Source of the DNA: Pseudoalteromonas arctica
GTDB lineage: Bacteria > Pseudomonadota > Gammaproteobacteria > Enterobacterales > Alteromonadaceae
Reading direction: 5' to 3'
Length of the DNA stretch: 64,000 nt
NCBI RefSeq assembly: GCF_012927645.1
Contig: NZ_JABBMT010000010.1
Span: 1-64,000, forward strand
Positions 26,203 through 34,468 of the stretch are shown one piece after another. Every line of letters starts with the position of its first letter. Position 1 is the first letter of the stretch. The position numbers and the translations under genes were made by a program. The notes beneath the pieces are model-generated. The model was not told where the DNA came from. It did not search any database and saw only the letters and a list, made by a program, of their open reading frames with translations.

Positions 26203-27082
26203 TTTATTTTCAGAAGAGTCAAATAAATCGCCATTAGCGCGGTTTTGGCGCAAATTTAAATCCAATCACCCGGCCTTAGTGGGGTTATGGATTTTTATCG
26301 CCTTTGCAATTTTAGCCGCTGCCGCGCCACTGATTGCGCCTTATGGAGTAAATCAGCAACACAGTGATGCCTTACTTATCCCGCCTTCATGGCATGAAAT
26401 GGGCGATGTACGCTTTATACTCGGCACCGATGATCTAGGCCGAGATATCCTCTCGCGGCTTATGAATGGCGCAACCTATACTTTTGGTTTATCTGTTATC
26501 GCCGCACTTATCACCACTATCATCGGGGTATTAATTGGAACATTTGCCGGCATTAGCCGCGGCATGCGCTCAAGCTTTTTAAATCACCTACTTGATATAA
26601 CCTTATCGATACCGTCTTTATTATTAGCGATTATTATTATTGCGATATTAGGCCCTGGCCTTATTAATACCGTTTGGGCGATTATTTTAGCACTGCTGCC
26701 ACAATTTATTCATTCCGTGCGCAACCTTATTGTTACTGAGCTAAATAAAGACTACATCACCGCATTTAAACTCGATGGCGCATCAAATTGGCATATTCTC
26801 TCCCGTGGGATTTTCCCCAATATTTATGAGCATATTGTGGTTATTTTTACTATGGCGCTATCTACCGCTATTCTTGATATTTCAGCATTAGGCTTTTTAA
26901 AGCTCGGCGCGCAGCCACCTACCACTGAATGGGGAGCTATTTTGGCTGAAAACCTAGGTTTAATTTATTTAGCTCCGTGGACTGTTGGCTTGCCTGGGGT
27001 GTTACTCTTTTTAGCTGTGCTGTCGACCAATTTAGTTGGCGACGGGCTTCGCCAAGTGCTCAAAGCACGTAAGGCTGACTGA
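26189..27082 (+). CDS. sapC: SapC-like peptide ABC transporter permease
   Basis: A 297-residue permease of the DppC/OppC family: cytoplasmic N-terminus with LARFWRKFKSNHPALVG, a first span, the LGTDDLGRDILSRL motif typical of this class, and an EAA loop (FKLDGASNWHILSRGIFPNI). It overlaps sapB by 14 bases. It forms the second half of the membrane channel. Confidence 0.92.
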   Translation: MAKFNLFSEESNKSPLARFWRKFKSNHPALVGLWIFIAFAILAAAAPLIAPYGVNQQHSDALLIPPSWHEMGDVRFILGTDDLGRDILSRLMNGATYTFGLSVIAALITTIIGVLIGTFAGISRGMRSSFLNHLLDITLSIPSLLLAIIIIAILGPGLINTVWAIILALLPQFIHSVRNLIVTELNKDYITAFKLDGASNWHILSRGIFPNIYEHIVVIFTMALSTAILDISALGFLKLGAQPPTTEWGAILAENLGLIYLAPWTVGLPGVLLFLAVLSTNLVGDGLRQVLKARKAD

Positions 27083-28074
27083 TGCAATTACTAGATATAC
27101 GAAACTTAACCATAGAGCTGCGCAGCACAGATTCCGTTATTCGTGTAGTTGACCGAGTAAATCTCAGTCTCAAAGAAGGTGAAGTACATGCATTAGTGGG
27201 CGAATCTGGCTCAGGTAAAAGCTTAATCGCCAAAGCGATTGTGGGTGTATTAAATAAACGCTGGCACATTACCGCTGATCGTATGCATTGGCGTGGTGTA
27301 GATTTAATGCGTTTATCAAATGAACAACGACGTAAAATTGTTGGCAGCGACATCGCCATGATTTATCAAGATCCGAGTCGTTGCCTTGACCCCACAGCAA
27401 AAATATTTGAGCAAATCGCCGAAACTTTACCTGAAATGGCCAACTCAGGCTTTTTCTTAAAACGAAACCGCGAACGCAAAGACCGTGTAAAAGCCTTGAT
27501 CCATAAAGTAGGTATTAAAGATCACGAAAAAGTAATGACTAGTTACCCGCATGAGCTCTCAGAAGGTGTGTGTCAAAAAGTAATGATCGCCATGGCGATT
27601 GCGCGTACTCCTAAGTTACTCATTGCAGATGAACCGACTACAGCACTTGAAAGTACCACCCGAGCACAAGTATTTAGATTATTAAAAAGCTTAAACCAGC
27701 TTAAAAATATGTCGATTTTAATGATCTCCCATGAACTAGAAGAAATAGTCAACTGGTCACATGGTATGCACGTACTATACTGCGGACAGATGGTTGAAGC
27801 CGGTCCAACTCAGCATATTTTCGCGCAACCTCGCCACCCTTATACGCAAGCATTATTAAAAAGCTTACCCGATTATGAGCAAGGGCTTGCCCATAAGGAA
27901 CCTTTTTATGCACTTAAAGGCACCATCCCAACGTTGCAGCATTTGCCAATTGGGTGTCGTCTTGGCCCTCGCTGCCCACAAGCACAAAGAGCCTGCGTGG
28001 TCACCCCAAAGTTAACTAAACAGCATGGTCACAGTTATGCGTGTCATTTCCCTTTAATTAAGGCAATGAAATAA
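27082..28074 (+). CDS. sapD: SapD-like peptide ABC transporter ATP-binding protein
   Basis: A 330-residue ABC ATPase. Walker A is GESGSGKSLIAK, Walker B LLIADEPTT, and the H-loop SHELEE; the C-terminal oligopeptide-transporter extension has the cysteine cluster (GCRLGPRCPQAQRAC...YACH). The signature motif is SEGVCQK where most ABC proteins have SGGxxQR, a change seen in SapD proteins. It overlaps sapC by one base. Confidence 0.92.
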   Translation: MQLLDIRNLTIELRSTDSVIRVVDRVNLSLKEGEVHALVGESGSGKSLIAKAIVGVLNKRWHITADRMHWRGVDLMRLSNEQRRKIVGSDIAMIYQDPSRCLDPTAKIFEQIAETLPEMANSGFFLKRNRERKDRVKALIHKVGIKDHEKVMTSYPHELSEGVCQKVMIAMAIARTPKLLIADEPTTALESTTRAQVFRLLKSLNQLKNMSILMISHELEEIVNWSHGMHVLYCGQMVEAGPTQHIFAQPRHPYTQALLKSLPDYEQGLAHKEPFYALKGTIPTLQHLPIGCRLGPRCPQAQRACVVTPKLTKQHGHSYACHFPLIKAMK

Positions 28075-28835
28075 TGCAACCTCTATTGAAAGTACAAGCC
28101 TTATCAAAAAGCTTTAACCTTCGTGCAGGGATATTTTCACGTAAGCGTTTTGAAGTATTAAAAAACATTTCGTTTTGCTTAGAGCAAAGTGAAACACTGG
28201 CTATTATCGGTGAAACTGGCTCAGGTAAAAGTACCCTCGCAAAATTACTAGCTGGCGCAGACAGCGCAGATGCAGGGCAAATTCTACTCGATGGCAACAT
28301 TATCGAAAACAAAGGCGTTCGCGATCAGCAATGCCGCCATATTCGAATGATCTTCCAAGACTCAGAAGCCTCGCTAAACCCAGGTTTAACGATCGGCGAT
28401 ATGCTCGACGATTGCCTGCAATATAATACGTCATTAGATAAACAAACCCGTGGCGAAAAAATCACTGTAACCTTATCTAAGGTTGGTTTACTCAACGACC
28501 ATCAACATTATTACCCACACATGTTCAGTGGCGGTCAATTACAGCGCGTCGCCCTCGCCCGCGCATTAATACTCGATCCAAAGGTTGTAGTACTTGATGA
28601 AGCACTGTCATCACTAGACCCTTCTGTACGCGCACAAACAGTGAACCTATTACTAAAGCTACAACAAGACACCGGCCTAAGCTATATCTTGATCACGCAT
28701 CACCTTAGCCTAGTACGCCACATTAGCGACCAACTAGTGGTACTCGACCACGGTGAAATCGTTGAATACGGCAAAACCGAAGATATTTTTCAAGATCCAC
28801 AATCAAAAGTCACCCAAAAATTGTTGAGTTGCTGA
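28074..28835 (+). CDS. sapF: SapF-like peptide ABC transporter ATP-binding protein
   Basis: A 253-residue ABC ATPase with Walker A GETGSGKSTLAK, Q-loop MIFQDSEASLNP, signature FSGGQLQRVALARAL, and Walker B VVVLDEALSSLD. It lacks the C-terminal cysteine extension of SapD, as SapF does. One-base overlap with sapD. It is the last gene of the sap operon and the last core gene before the island at 28.8-36 kb; no clear terminator follows. Confidence 0.92.
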   Translation: MQPLLKVQALSKSFNLRAGIFSRKRFEVLKNISFCLEQSETLAIIGETGSGKSTLAKLLAGADSADAGQILLDGNIIENKGVRDQQCRHIRMIFQDSEASLNPGLTIGDMLDDCLQYNTSLDKQTRGEKITVTLSKVGLLNDHQHYYPHMFSGGQLQRVALARALILDPKVVVLDEALSSLDPSVRAQTVNLLLKLQQDTGLSYILITHHLSLVRHISDQLVVLDHGEIVEYGKTEDIFQDPQSKVTQKLLSC

Positions 28836-29274
28836 AGAAAAAGGTTACAGGGGCTAGGCAAAAGGTTCTAGGAAAAACCAGAGCAGCTCGGCGTTAAATT
28901 TTACCCTTGGTTGTAGGTAGGTTGGATTGAGGGCAACGAAACCCAACTAAAAGCATACGAGCTGGTAGGCGGATTAACATGAAAAGTGGCTGTTGATAAA
29001 CTAGTATCAACACGCAAATACGAGACCTTACTATATTTATGCACACTAATTTTTTGCCGCTTGATTAATCGCGTATATTGTTCTTACTATGGGTTGTCAT
29101 ATTGTTGCGTTTTTACTCGTGCTTAGTAAGTGTGCTAACCTTTGAGAATCAACTCAACAACATTCAAAAAAATCTTCTCTGATTTATTAAGAGCCATTAT
29201 TTAAAGCTTGTCTTTTTTATTACCTTTTTAACCTCTTAATCATATCTTCTTCCTCAATCCCGCCCATCAATGCT
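28836..29274. other. Non-coding stretch at the island's left edge
   Basis: No credible gene is seen in these 440 bases. A dispersed-repeat-like motif lies at about 28916-28945 (TAGGTTGGATTGAGGGCAAC then GAAACCCAAC) and resembles, in inverted orientation, the GTTGCACTCTACCCAACCTACG sequence at about 35901-35922 at the right edge. The rest is AT-rich, with a long pyrimidine run before the C-boxes. Confidence 0.5.
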
Positions 29275-29310
29275 ACTTATAGTCGGTAGACTTATTGTCA
29301 TCTTATAGGC
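29275..29310 (+). promoter_or_regulatory. C-box operators of the restriction-modification controller gene
   Basis: ACTTATAGTCGGTAGACT (from 29275) contains the AGTC-N4-GACT dyad typical of C-protein operators, followed by two further related half-sites, CTTATTGTC and TCTTATAGG. The array ends about 13 bases before the controller gene start at 29324. C proteins bind such paired boxes to activate, and at high level repress, their own and the endonuclease gene. Confidence 0.65.
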
Positions 29311-29323
29311 CTAATTGGTTGTT

Positions 29324-29533
29324 ATGAAAAAGAATGATTATCAAGTTCGTTTTGGTTTAGTCGTCAGAAAGCTACGAAACAAGAAGAACTTAACACAAGA
29401 AGAACTTGCAAGCTTATGTGACTTGGATAGGACTTATATAGGCAGTGTAGAGCGTGGAGAAAGAAATGTGAGCCTCATAAATATCCACAAGATCGCCTCA
29501 GCTTTAAATATAGAAGTTAAGGAACTTTTTTGA
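29324..29533 (+). CDS. Controller (C) protein of the restriction-modification system
   Basis: A 69-residue single-domain XRE helix-turn-helix protein: VRKLRNKKNLTQEELASLCD then RTYIGSVERGERNVSL, the signature of RM controller proteins (C.AhdI/C.BclI type). It binds the C-boxes just upstream and delays endonuclease expression when the system enters a new cell. The ATG at 29324 is preferred over the TTG at 29315. Its stop overlaps the endonuclease start (TGATG). Confidence 0.88.
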   Translation: MKKNDYQVRFGLVVRKLRNKKNLTQEELASLCDLDRTYIGSVERGERNVSLINIHKIASALNIEVKELF

Positions 29534-30399
29534 TGCCCTACGCTCAGTTGAAACAAGAGATTTTCGCCTATTTCCACTCAAATTTAGCTGCTATTACTAG
29601 AGATATACAATCTAGACAGATCCTACATACTGTAAAGTCAAAGCTCATAAATCAAGCGGTTGAAAGTATGAAAAATGACTTAGGCAATATTTTAGTTGTT
29701 AAGTATCCACAGCTAGACCGCTCAAAGCTATTTATGCTTCTCCAATACTGTTATTCAGTTATGAGCTTTGAATATCGAAATATCGTTTGGCCATATGAAT
29801 ATATGGCATTTTCACGACGTAATGGAGAGTTGTGGGAGCGTTTTTGCAAAGCTGCTTGGGATCATTCTCAGTTGCCCGACCTATACCGAATTGAAGCTCC
29901 AAGCTTCAACGAGGTAAGAAATAGTTTCAGAGATCGCATAATTAATTATACCCAAGGTGATCCGTATCAGAACAATATCGTTGATGAAGTAGATAGTGTT
30001 TTTGAACTTGTGGGCGATATTAATATGGTTGAAGATGAAATGTTCAATCTAAATGGACGAAACCATATTATAGACTTTAAGAGTGGATTTAGCTCTAACG
30101 AAAAGGGAAACACGCTTCGTTTAATAGCCGTCGGTCGTGCTTACAAACATTGGGATTCTAATGTTAATTTACTGTTTCTCGTTAGGCAAAATGAGAATAA
30201 CAACTATTTAGAAACCATTCGTAGAAGTAATCTTTGGGAAGTTCATTGTGGAGATGAGGCTTACAGAAAAATCGACGAACTAACAAATGCTGGTATATGT
30301 GAAATTAGAGAAGAAGCAATTGATTTTAGAAATGACCTATCACCAGGTTTTTGGAACTATTTAGTTAATAACGATCTGGCACATTATTTAGATTGGTAA
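29533..30399 (+). CDS. Probable Type II restriction endonuclease
   Basis: A 288-residue protein with no family I can name with confidence. The role comes from context: it follows a C gene with a one-base overlap and faces an adenine methyltransferase across a shared terminator. The segment ..VEDEMFNLNGRNHIIDFKSGF resembles the core of a PD-(D/E)xK nuclease, with Asp and Lys in DFKSG and an acidic residue upstream. An aromatic-rich stretch (FEYRNIVWPYEYMAFSRRNG) precedes it. ATG at 29533 is chosen over TTG at 29530. Recognition sequence unknown. Confidence 0.7.
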   Translation: MPYAQLKQEIFAYFHSNLAAITRDIQSRQILHTVKSKLINQAVESMKNDLGNILVVKYPQLDRSKLFMLLQYCYSVMSFEYRNIVWPYEYMAFSRRNGELWERFCKAAWDHSQLPDLYRIEAPSFNEVRNSFRDRIINYTQGDPYQNNIVDEVDSVFELVGDINMVEDEMFNLNGRNHIIDFKSGFSSNEKGNTLRLIAVGRAYKHWDSNVNLLFLVRQNENNNYLETIRRSNLWEVHCGDEAYRKIDELTNAGICEIREEAIDFRNDLSPGFWNYLVNNDLAHYLDW

Positions 30400-30403
30400 T
30401 GTT

Positions 30404-30430
30404 AAAAAGGTGCACAACGTGCACTTTTTT
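30404..30430. terminator. Bidirectional terminator between endonuclease and methyltransferase genes
   Basis: AAAAAGGTGCAC and GTGCACTTTTTT flank a 3-base loop, giving a 12-bp stem with an A run before and a T run after, so it works in both directions. It overlaps the methyltransferase stop. Confidence 0.85.
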
Positions 30431-31925
30431 ATAATACTGAGGAAATAAAGTTATCTCTTTCTTCTTCTGTATTTTTCCAACCTTGCACTTTCGCTAGCTC
30501 GACGATTTTATTTGCTTCTAATAGTTCTGCTTCGGTCAACTTAGGAACGTTAATTCTCTTTAAATAGTTTGCTGAGTTATTTGCTCCTGGTGATACAAGG
30601 GACTTTTGTTTAGTTGCAAAAGGGTGGTTTAGATAAATCAATAAAAAGTCGTGGTAACTTACCTTTTTAGCGAAAACCCCTACGACGCCTTGATCAAAAA
30701 TGCAGTTATCCATTTCAGAAGCTGACAACCTTCCAGAGGTCACCATAGGTATTGCAAGCCCTTTTTTAAAGTAAAAACCTTTGTTCTGGAGGCGTGCCTT
30801 TTTATCTTTATCGTAATACGTAACAGCTTCATAATCCCAACGAATGCAGCTGTTAGTAGCTTCAAAGACATTTCTATGCCCTCCTCGAACAAAAGGAACA
30901 TAAGCGATATCTGAACTTATGCCTTGTTTCTTTTCAAGTTCTGTCGGGGTTAGATTTACTAGATCCCAATCGATTGGGTGACCATTGATTCTTTTAGGTG
31001 GATTTTCTTCGTCATAGCCACAAAATCTTTGGTTATCACCTGTATAAATTCCAGTTCTACACTCTGCAATTTCACCTAATGTTACTGTTTCACGAGATAT
31101 CTTAATTGAATCGAATAATTTTGGGCTGACCCAAGCTTTGTCAACATTATTAATAAAATAATCACCACTTACAGTAGTATGATCAGTTTCTACCAACCGT
31201 AAAAGCGGCTGACTTGATTCAACAGCATCGATCCAATTAACTTCATGATCTGCGCTAAGTGGTTCTACATTACCTGCGATAATACACATATTCCCATACC
31301 CAAAGTTTACGGAACCGAATCGTTTACTTTTGAACTGGATAATGTGAGTTGGTTTTGCCGATTCGAGTATAAACTGTCTCATATAACCCAAATGTGTGCT
31401 AGTTAGGAAAGTATCGGGGATAATAAAAACGTAGCGACCGCCCTTTTTTAATTTTTGCAAAGTAAAATAGAAGAACAATGCATAAGACTCTTTGGCATAC
31501 ACATCAGGGAATGCCTTTTTTATAAGCTTCCTATATTCTTGTGAGAACTTTAAACCGTAAGGAGGGTTACAAATAGTTGAATCATACTCAGTCTCAGGTA
31601 AAACAACCTTTCGATTATTTAGCTGAACAAAGTAATCAATAAAGTCTGTGTGAAAGTAATTACAATTTTCTATATCTAAGTCTTTGATAAAATAATTTTC
31701 GTCAATATCAATTGCATCGATATTAGAGGGTTTTCCTATCAGGTTTTTTATAAACGCCCCCTCACCAAAGCAAGGTTCAATAATGTTTTGTTCTGTAACG
31801 TCGCCCAATAAACTAATCATTGTATTTCTAAGGTCATCGGCATCTGTAAAGAAACCTTGAAAAGATTTATCTGTAATATGTTGGTTCAATACTTCAATCT
31901 TAAGTGTGCTACTTTTAGTCATCAT
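30429..31925 (-). CDS. N6-adenine DNA methyltransferase of the Type II RM system
   Basis: A 498-residue gamma-class methyltransferase of the TaqI/Eco57I type. Motif I is IIEPCFGEGAF near residue 50, motif IV is NPPYG near residue 120, then motif VIII-like GRYVFIIPDTFL; the C-terminal half (from about residue 270) is a target-recognition domain. The NPPY tetrad points to adenine N6 methylation. It would protect host DNA from the neighbouring endonuclease, towards which it converges. Starts at 31925 or the adjacent ATG at 31922. AT-rich coding like the rest of the island. Confidence 0.88.
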   Translation of the reverse strand: MMTKSSTLKIEVLNQHITDKSFQGFFTDADDLRNTMISLLGDVTEQNIIEPCFGEGAFIKNLIGKPSNIDAIDIDENYFIKDLDIENCNYFHTDFIDYFVQLNNRKVVLPETEYDSTICNPPYGLKFSQEYRKLIKKAFPDVYAKESYALFFYFTLQKLKKGGRYVFIIPDTFLTSTHLGYMRQFILESAKPTHIIQFKSKRFGSVNFGYGNMCIIAGNVEPLSADHEVNWIDAVESSQPLLRLVETDHTTVSGDYFINNVDKAWVSPKLFDSIKISRETVTLGEIAECRTGIYTGDNQRFCGYDEENPPKRINGHPIDWDLVNLTPTELEKKQGISSDIAYVPFVRGGHRNVFEATNSCIRWDYEAVTYYDKDKKARLQNKGFYFKKGLAIPMVTSGRLSASEMDNCIFDQGVVGVFAKKVSYHDFLLIYLNHPFATKQKSLVSPGANNSANYLKRINVPKLTEAELLEANKIVELAKVQGWKNTEEERDNFISSVL

Positions 31926-32317
31926 TCTACTGTATTTCTGTCTTTTTTCAAGTTAAGCGTTAACATCAACTATGTTAGATCGAATTTTACACCCTCACAC
32001 ATTGTTCAAATGGTGGAGTGGTGGATCACTTTTCGGTTGTTATTAACACGAGATAAACTCGAGCCTACAACACCACACTCCCCTAGAGCCTAGTTACTTA
32101 GCCCCTTTAACCTTGTACCTAGCTCCTGTGGCTTTAATTTAAAGTGAGTTAATCGCTTCTTTTTTAGCGCTTACTTGGATGAAACAGTGCGACTAAAGCA
32201 AATAACCATTTAGCATCGAAAATCGACCATTCAGCAATATTCAGGGTGCTTTTCGACGCTAAATGCGCCTTTCGACAATCTGCTATTAACTTTGTAACAA
32301 AGATACTGTGTAGATCC
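31926..32317. other. Intergenic stretch with a repeat copy
   Basis: Nearly 400 bases without a convincing gene separate the methyltransferase start from the AbiEii stop. It holds the left copy of the 38-bp repeat (32049-32086). An imperfect TCGA-rich stretch follows (32216-32272), with TAGCATCGAAAATCGACCAT and then TTTTCGACGCTAAATG; its halves TAGC(A/G)TCGAAAA are inverted copies and may form a hairpin. Confidence 0.5.
32049..32086. repeat. 38-bp direct repeat, left copy (REP-like)
   Basis: Begins CGAGATAAACTCGAGCCTAC and ends TCCCCTAG, identical over 38 bases to 35943-35980. CGAG-ATAAA-CTCG forms a small hairpin, as in REP elements. The downstream sequence CCTTTAACCTT is also shared loosely. 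Confidence 0.75.
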
Positions 32318-33238
32318 CTACATTTTAAACTCAACAGCACTTACCTTACCTGATAACTCACCTTGTACTGTTTGAAACAATTTAATTAATGTGGCAGCTA
32401 AATACACCTGAAATTTTTCCAATGCTAGAGTGCGGTCAAATACATCAGTGGGTAAGAAGCGTTTCATCTCAGCTATAAATGCTTCACTTTTAACAAGCTC
32501 AGCTAGGCGCTCAATTAAATTAGCAAGCAACACATCATAGTGATCAAGTTTATAGTCTACGATCTTGCTTTTTACTAAATCCATTTTCAATATAGCACCT
32601 TGCTGCTGTAACCAGGCGAGATCCCAAATATCTCGATGCCGAACATATTTGGTTGTTGCAGGCAAAGAGATAATTTTATCTGCCATCACTTCGTCTAACG
32701 TCTCTGTTAAGATAAGAGTGTCGCTATAGCCATCCGGCAAAAAGTCATAATTTGCTTGCAGAGGTAACGGCTCCTTTGTATAAGCAGGGATATTTGCTAC
32801 TTCAAGTTTAATTTTTTGTTTAGGTATATCTTTTCTCTCAGGAAAAGTAACAACTGCGATTTGCCACTTGTCAATGTTTAATTCTGCATATTTTGGGTCT
32901 GTTTTTAACTCTTTAGGTTCTTTAACACTGACTTCAAGTCCGTATCTTCCGCCGATATATTTTTCAATACAGGTTTTCATATCTGCCAGCATTATCGAAC
33001 TGAAATCTTTGCCACCTGCAAAATCTAAATCTTCGCTGAAACGATTGCCGCCATAACATAACCGTAAACATGTACCTCCTTGAAAAGTTAACTTATCCAG
33101 AAACCCCGCCTTTTCTAACGCAAATAAAATATCGTAATGTAGAAGCTCTTTTTCTATAACTGCGCGCATGTGCGAAACATTGTCGCTTTGCATTGCTTGG
33201 TTTACTAACTTTGCGAAGTTCTGTTGGTCAATTTTCAT
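32318..33238 (-). CDS. abiEii: AbiEii/AbiGii-family nucleotidyltransferase toxin
   Basis: A 306-residue protein with the nucleotidyltransferase signature: LTFQGGTCLRLCYGGNRFSEDLDFAG near residues 50-75, where GGT and DLD supply the active-site glycine and two aspartates. A later conserved lysine lies in TLDEVMADKI. Family members transfer nucleotides to targets such as tRNA acceptor ends and stop growth or phage production. Its ATG overlaps the antitoxin stop by 4 bases, the normal AbiE arrangement. Confidence 0.9.
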   Translation of the reverse strand: MKIDQQNFAKLVNQAMQSDNVSHMRAVIEKELLHYDILFALEKAGFLDKLTFQGGTCLRLCYGGNRFSEDLDFAGGKDFSSIMLADMKTCIEKYIGGRYGLEVSVKEPKELKTDPKYAELNIDKWQIAVVTFPERKDIPKQKIKLEVANIPAYTKEPLPLQANYDFLPDGYSDTLILTETLDEVMADKIISLPATTKYVRHRDIWDLAWLQQQGAILKMDLVKSKIVDYKLDHYDVLLANLIERLAELVKSEAFIAEMKRFLPTDVFDRTLALEKFQVYLAATLIKLFQTVQGELSGKVSAVEFKM

Positions 33239-33780
33239 AACGTATGCTCCTCCAATTCATCTATATTAACCAAATGGGTATTGCGGCCAACACGTTTTAA
33301 ATCTCTATAAGCGACTTGCTTAGTGGCGAACCTAAGTGGCCTACCAACTAAATTTGTACCTTCCAGAATATCCATAGGAGCGCGTTTTGTATGGGTAAAT
33401 TCAATGGTTCCAAACGGGGTTTTATATTCTGCCGAGCGCCCTGTTGTCATTACCGTTAAACGATCAACTGGAATTTGCGAGATCACCCCAAATTCAGAAA
33501 GTGCAGATTCCAAACTAACGTAGTTGTATTCACCACGCCGAATCGTTTTGGCAATTTGCTCTAACGTATCACTTTTTTTAGATTGCGCTAGAGTATATAA
33601 GTACACACCATTAATAATACGTACAAGCAAACCATCATCTAGCAAACGTTTGATGCCCGCTCGTAGAGTTCTCTGATTGTCTTGATGGAAAATTTTCGAA
33701 AGATCTGAATTAGTAAAGATATAATGACCTCGCTTATCGTATTCAGTAAACTTTTTAATAGCTTCAGATTTATTCAACAC
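33235..33780 (-). CDS. abiEi: AbiEi-family antitoxin, transcriptional regulator
   Basis: A 181-residue protein: an N-terminal winged helix (FTNSDLSKIFHQDNQRTLRAGI then KRLLDDGLLVRIINGVYLY) and the C-terminal AbiEi domain (YNYVSLESALSEFGVI, VDRLTVMTTGRS). AbiEi neutralises the toxin and represses the promoter. The start is the GTG at 33780 or the TTG at 33777, with GAGG upstream. A longer open frame to 33909 runs into the Fic remnant in another frame and lacks support. It forms a two-gene operon with abiEii. Confidence 0.85.
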   Translation of the reverse strand: MLNKSEAIKKFTEYDKRGHYIFTNSDLSKIFHQDNQRTLRAGIKRLLDDGLLVRIINGVYLYTLAQSKKSDTLEQIAKTIRRGEYNYVSLESALSEFGVISQIPVDRLTVMTTGRSAEYKTPFGTIEFTHTKRAPMDILEGTNLVGRPLRFATKQVAYRDLKRVGRNTHLVNIDELEEHTL

Positions 33781-33829
33781 ACACCTCAAGTCATCATTAA
33801 TAACATATAAAGATGTCACAATTGTAGAC

Positions 33830-34078
33830 TTAATGAATGATTTTAGCAAGCTGGACATTGGTGATATAGCAATCTTGCTTAATAAACACCAAAATGGTTT
33901 TATCAACATTAGATAGTTTTAAACCCGCATTTAAACCCTCAATTTCTGACGTTTTAGCCTCCATTATTGCATCAAAAATCATTTGTAATATGAACTCAAT
34001 AAATAGAGCACTATCGGTTTGCTGAGTGCTTTGGCGAATAGCGAGGTAGTAGTCGTCTTGATGTTGATGCACCATGCT
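33830..34078 (-). pseudogene. Fic-family protein, C-terminal remnant
   Basis: The frame reads SMVHQHQDDYYLAIRQSTQQTDSALFIEFILQMIFDAI and then a short winged-helix-like tail; this is the last third of Fic/DOC-type AMP-transferases, where PVES..YY..I..S....FIEFML is typical. The catalytic HPFxxGNGR motif and everything before it are absent. A TAA at 34081-34079 sits just where the conserved Glu codon of PVES would be. Upstream in the same frame an ATG at 34201 opens a 40-residue frame ending at that TAA; it may be further decayed sequence. The AbiE antitoxin gene follows on the same strand. Confidence 0.55.
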
Positions 34079-34201
34079 TTAAACAGGAATATTAATAAAC
34101 ACGTCATTAATTAGGTTATTAAATTGAGCCGTAGTTAATAAAGTGACACTTGCAAACTTTATTTGTACAGTCAGCCCGTTATTTATATAAGTGAATTGCA
34201 T
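34079..34201 (-). other. Small 40-codon open frame in line with the Fic remnant
   Basis: ATG at 34201 to TAA at 34079 encodes MQFTYINNGLTVQIKFASVT and 20 more residues ending INIPV. It is directly in frame with the Fic remnant. No family is recognised. It could be the 5' part of a rearranged fic gene broken by one nonsense codon, or an independent short gene. Coding status is uncertain. Confidence 0.25.
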
Positions 34202-34279
34202 AAAAAAACCCGCAAACTTGATTACTCAAATTTTCAGGTTTTTTAGGGTTTTTAAATCAACGAATTTAAAAACCTATAT

Positions 34280-34322
34280 TGGTGGGCTGGGGGGATTTGA
34301 ACCCCCGTCCGAAAAGCCTCGA
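34280..34322 (-). other. tmRNA (ssrA) 3'-end fragment, probable attachment site
   Basis: On the minus strand this reads CGAGGCTTTTCGGACGGGGG followed by TTCAAATCCCCCCAGCCCACCA. The GGACG, T-arm and terminal CCA closely resemble the 3' end of tmRNA, a favoured site for tyrosine-recombinase islands. Only the T-arm and acceptor 3' strand are present, with no 5' half nearby, so it is not a functional RNA gene. It is read as an attachment-site copy; a tRNA 3' end is the alternative. Confidence 0.5.
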
Positions 34323-34468
34323 TTGTTATCATTACTCAACAAAAACAATAAGTTGCATAAATATCAGTATTTTAAGCCCTTGTTCAGTCTCTTAGTGTCT
34401 TGTATCGTCTAGTGTATTTGGGCACAATGTGGACAGTGTTAGCGGTTAACAATAGGGAGCTATATAAA

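Noticed and set aside
30404..30430. Two GTGCAC hexamers in the RM terminator as a clue to the recognised site
   Set aside because: The same hexamer occurs at several ordinary places in the window (for example near 5049, 17297 and 45569), and it is explained by the terminator stem.
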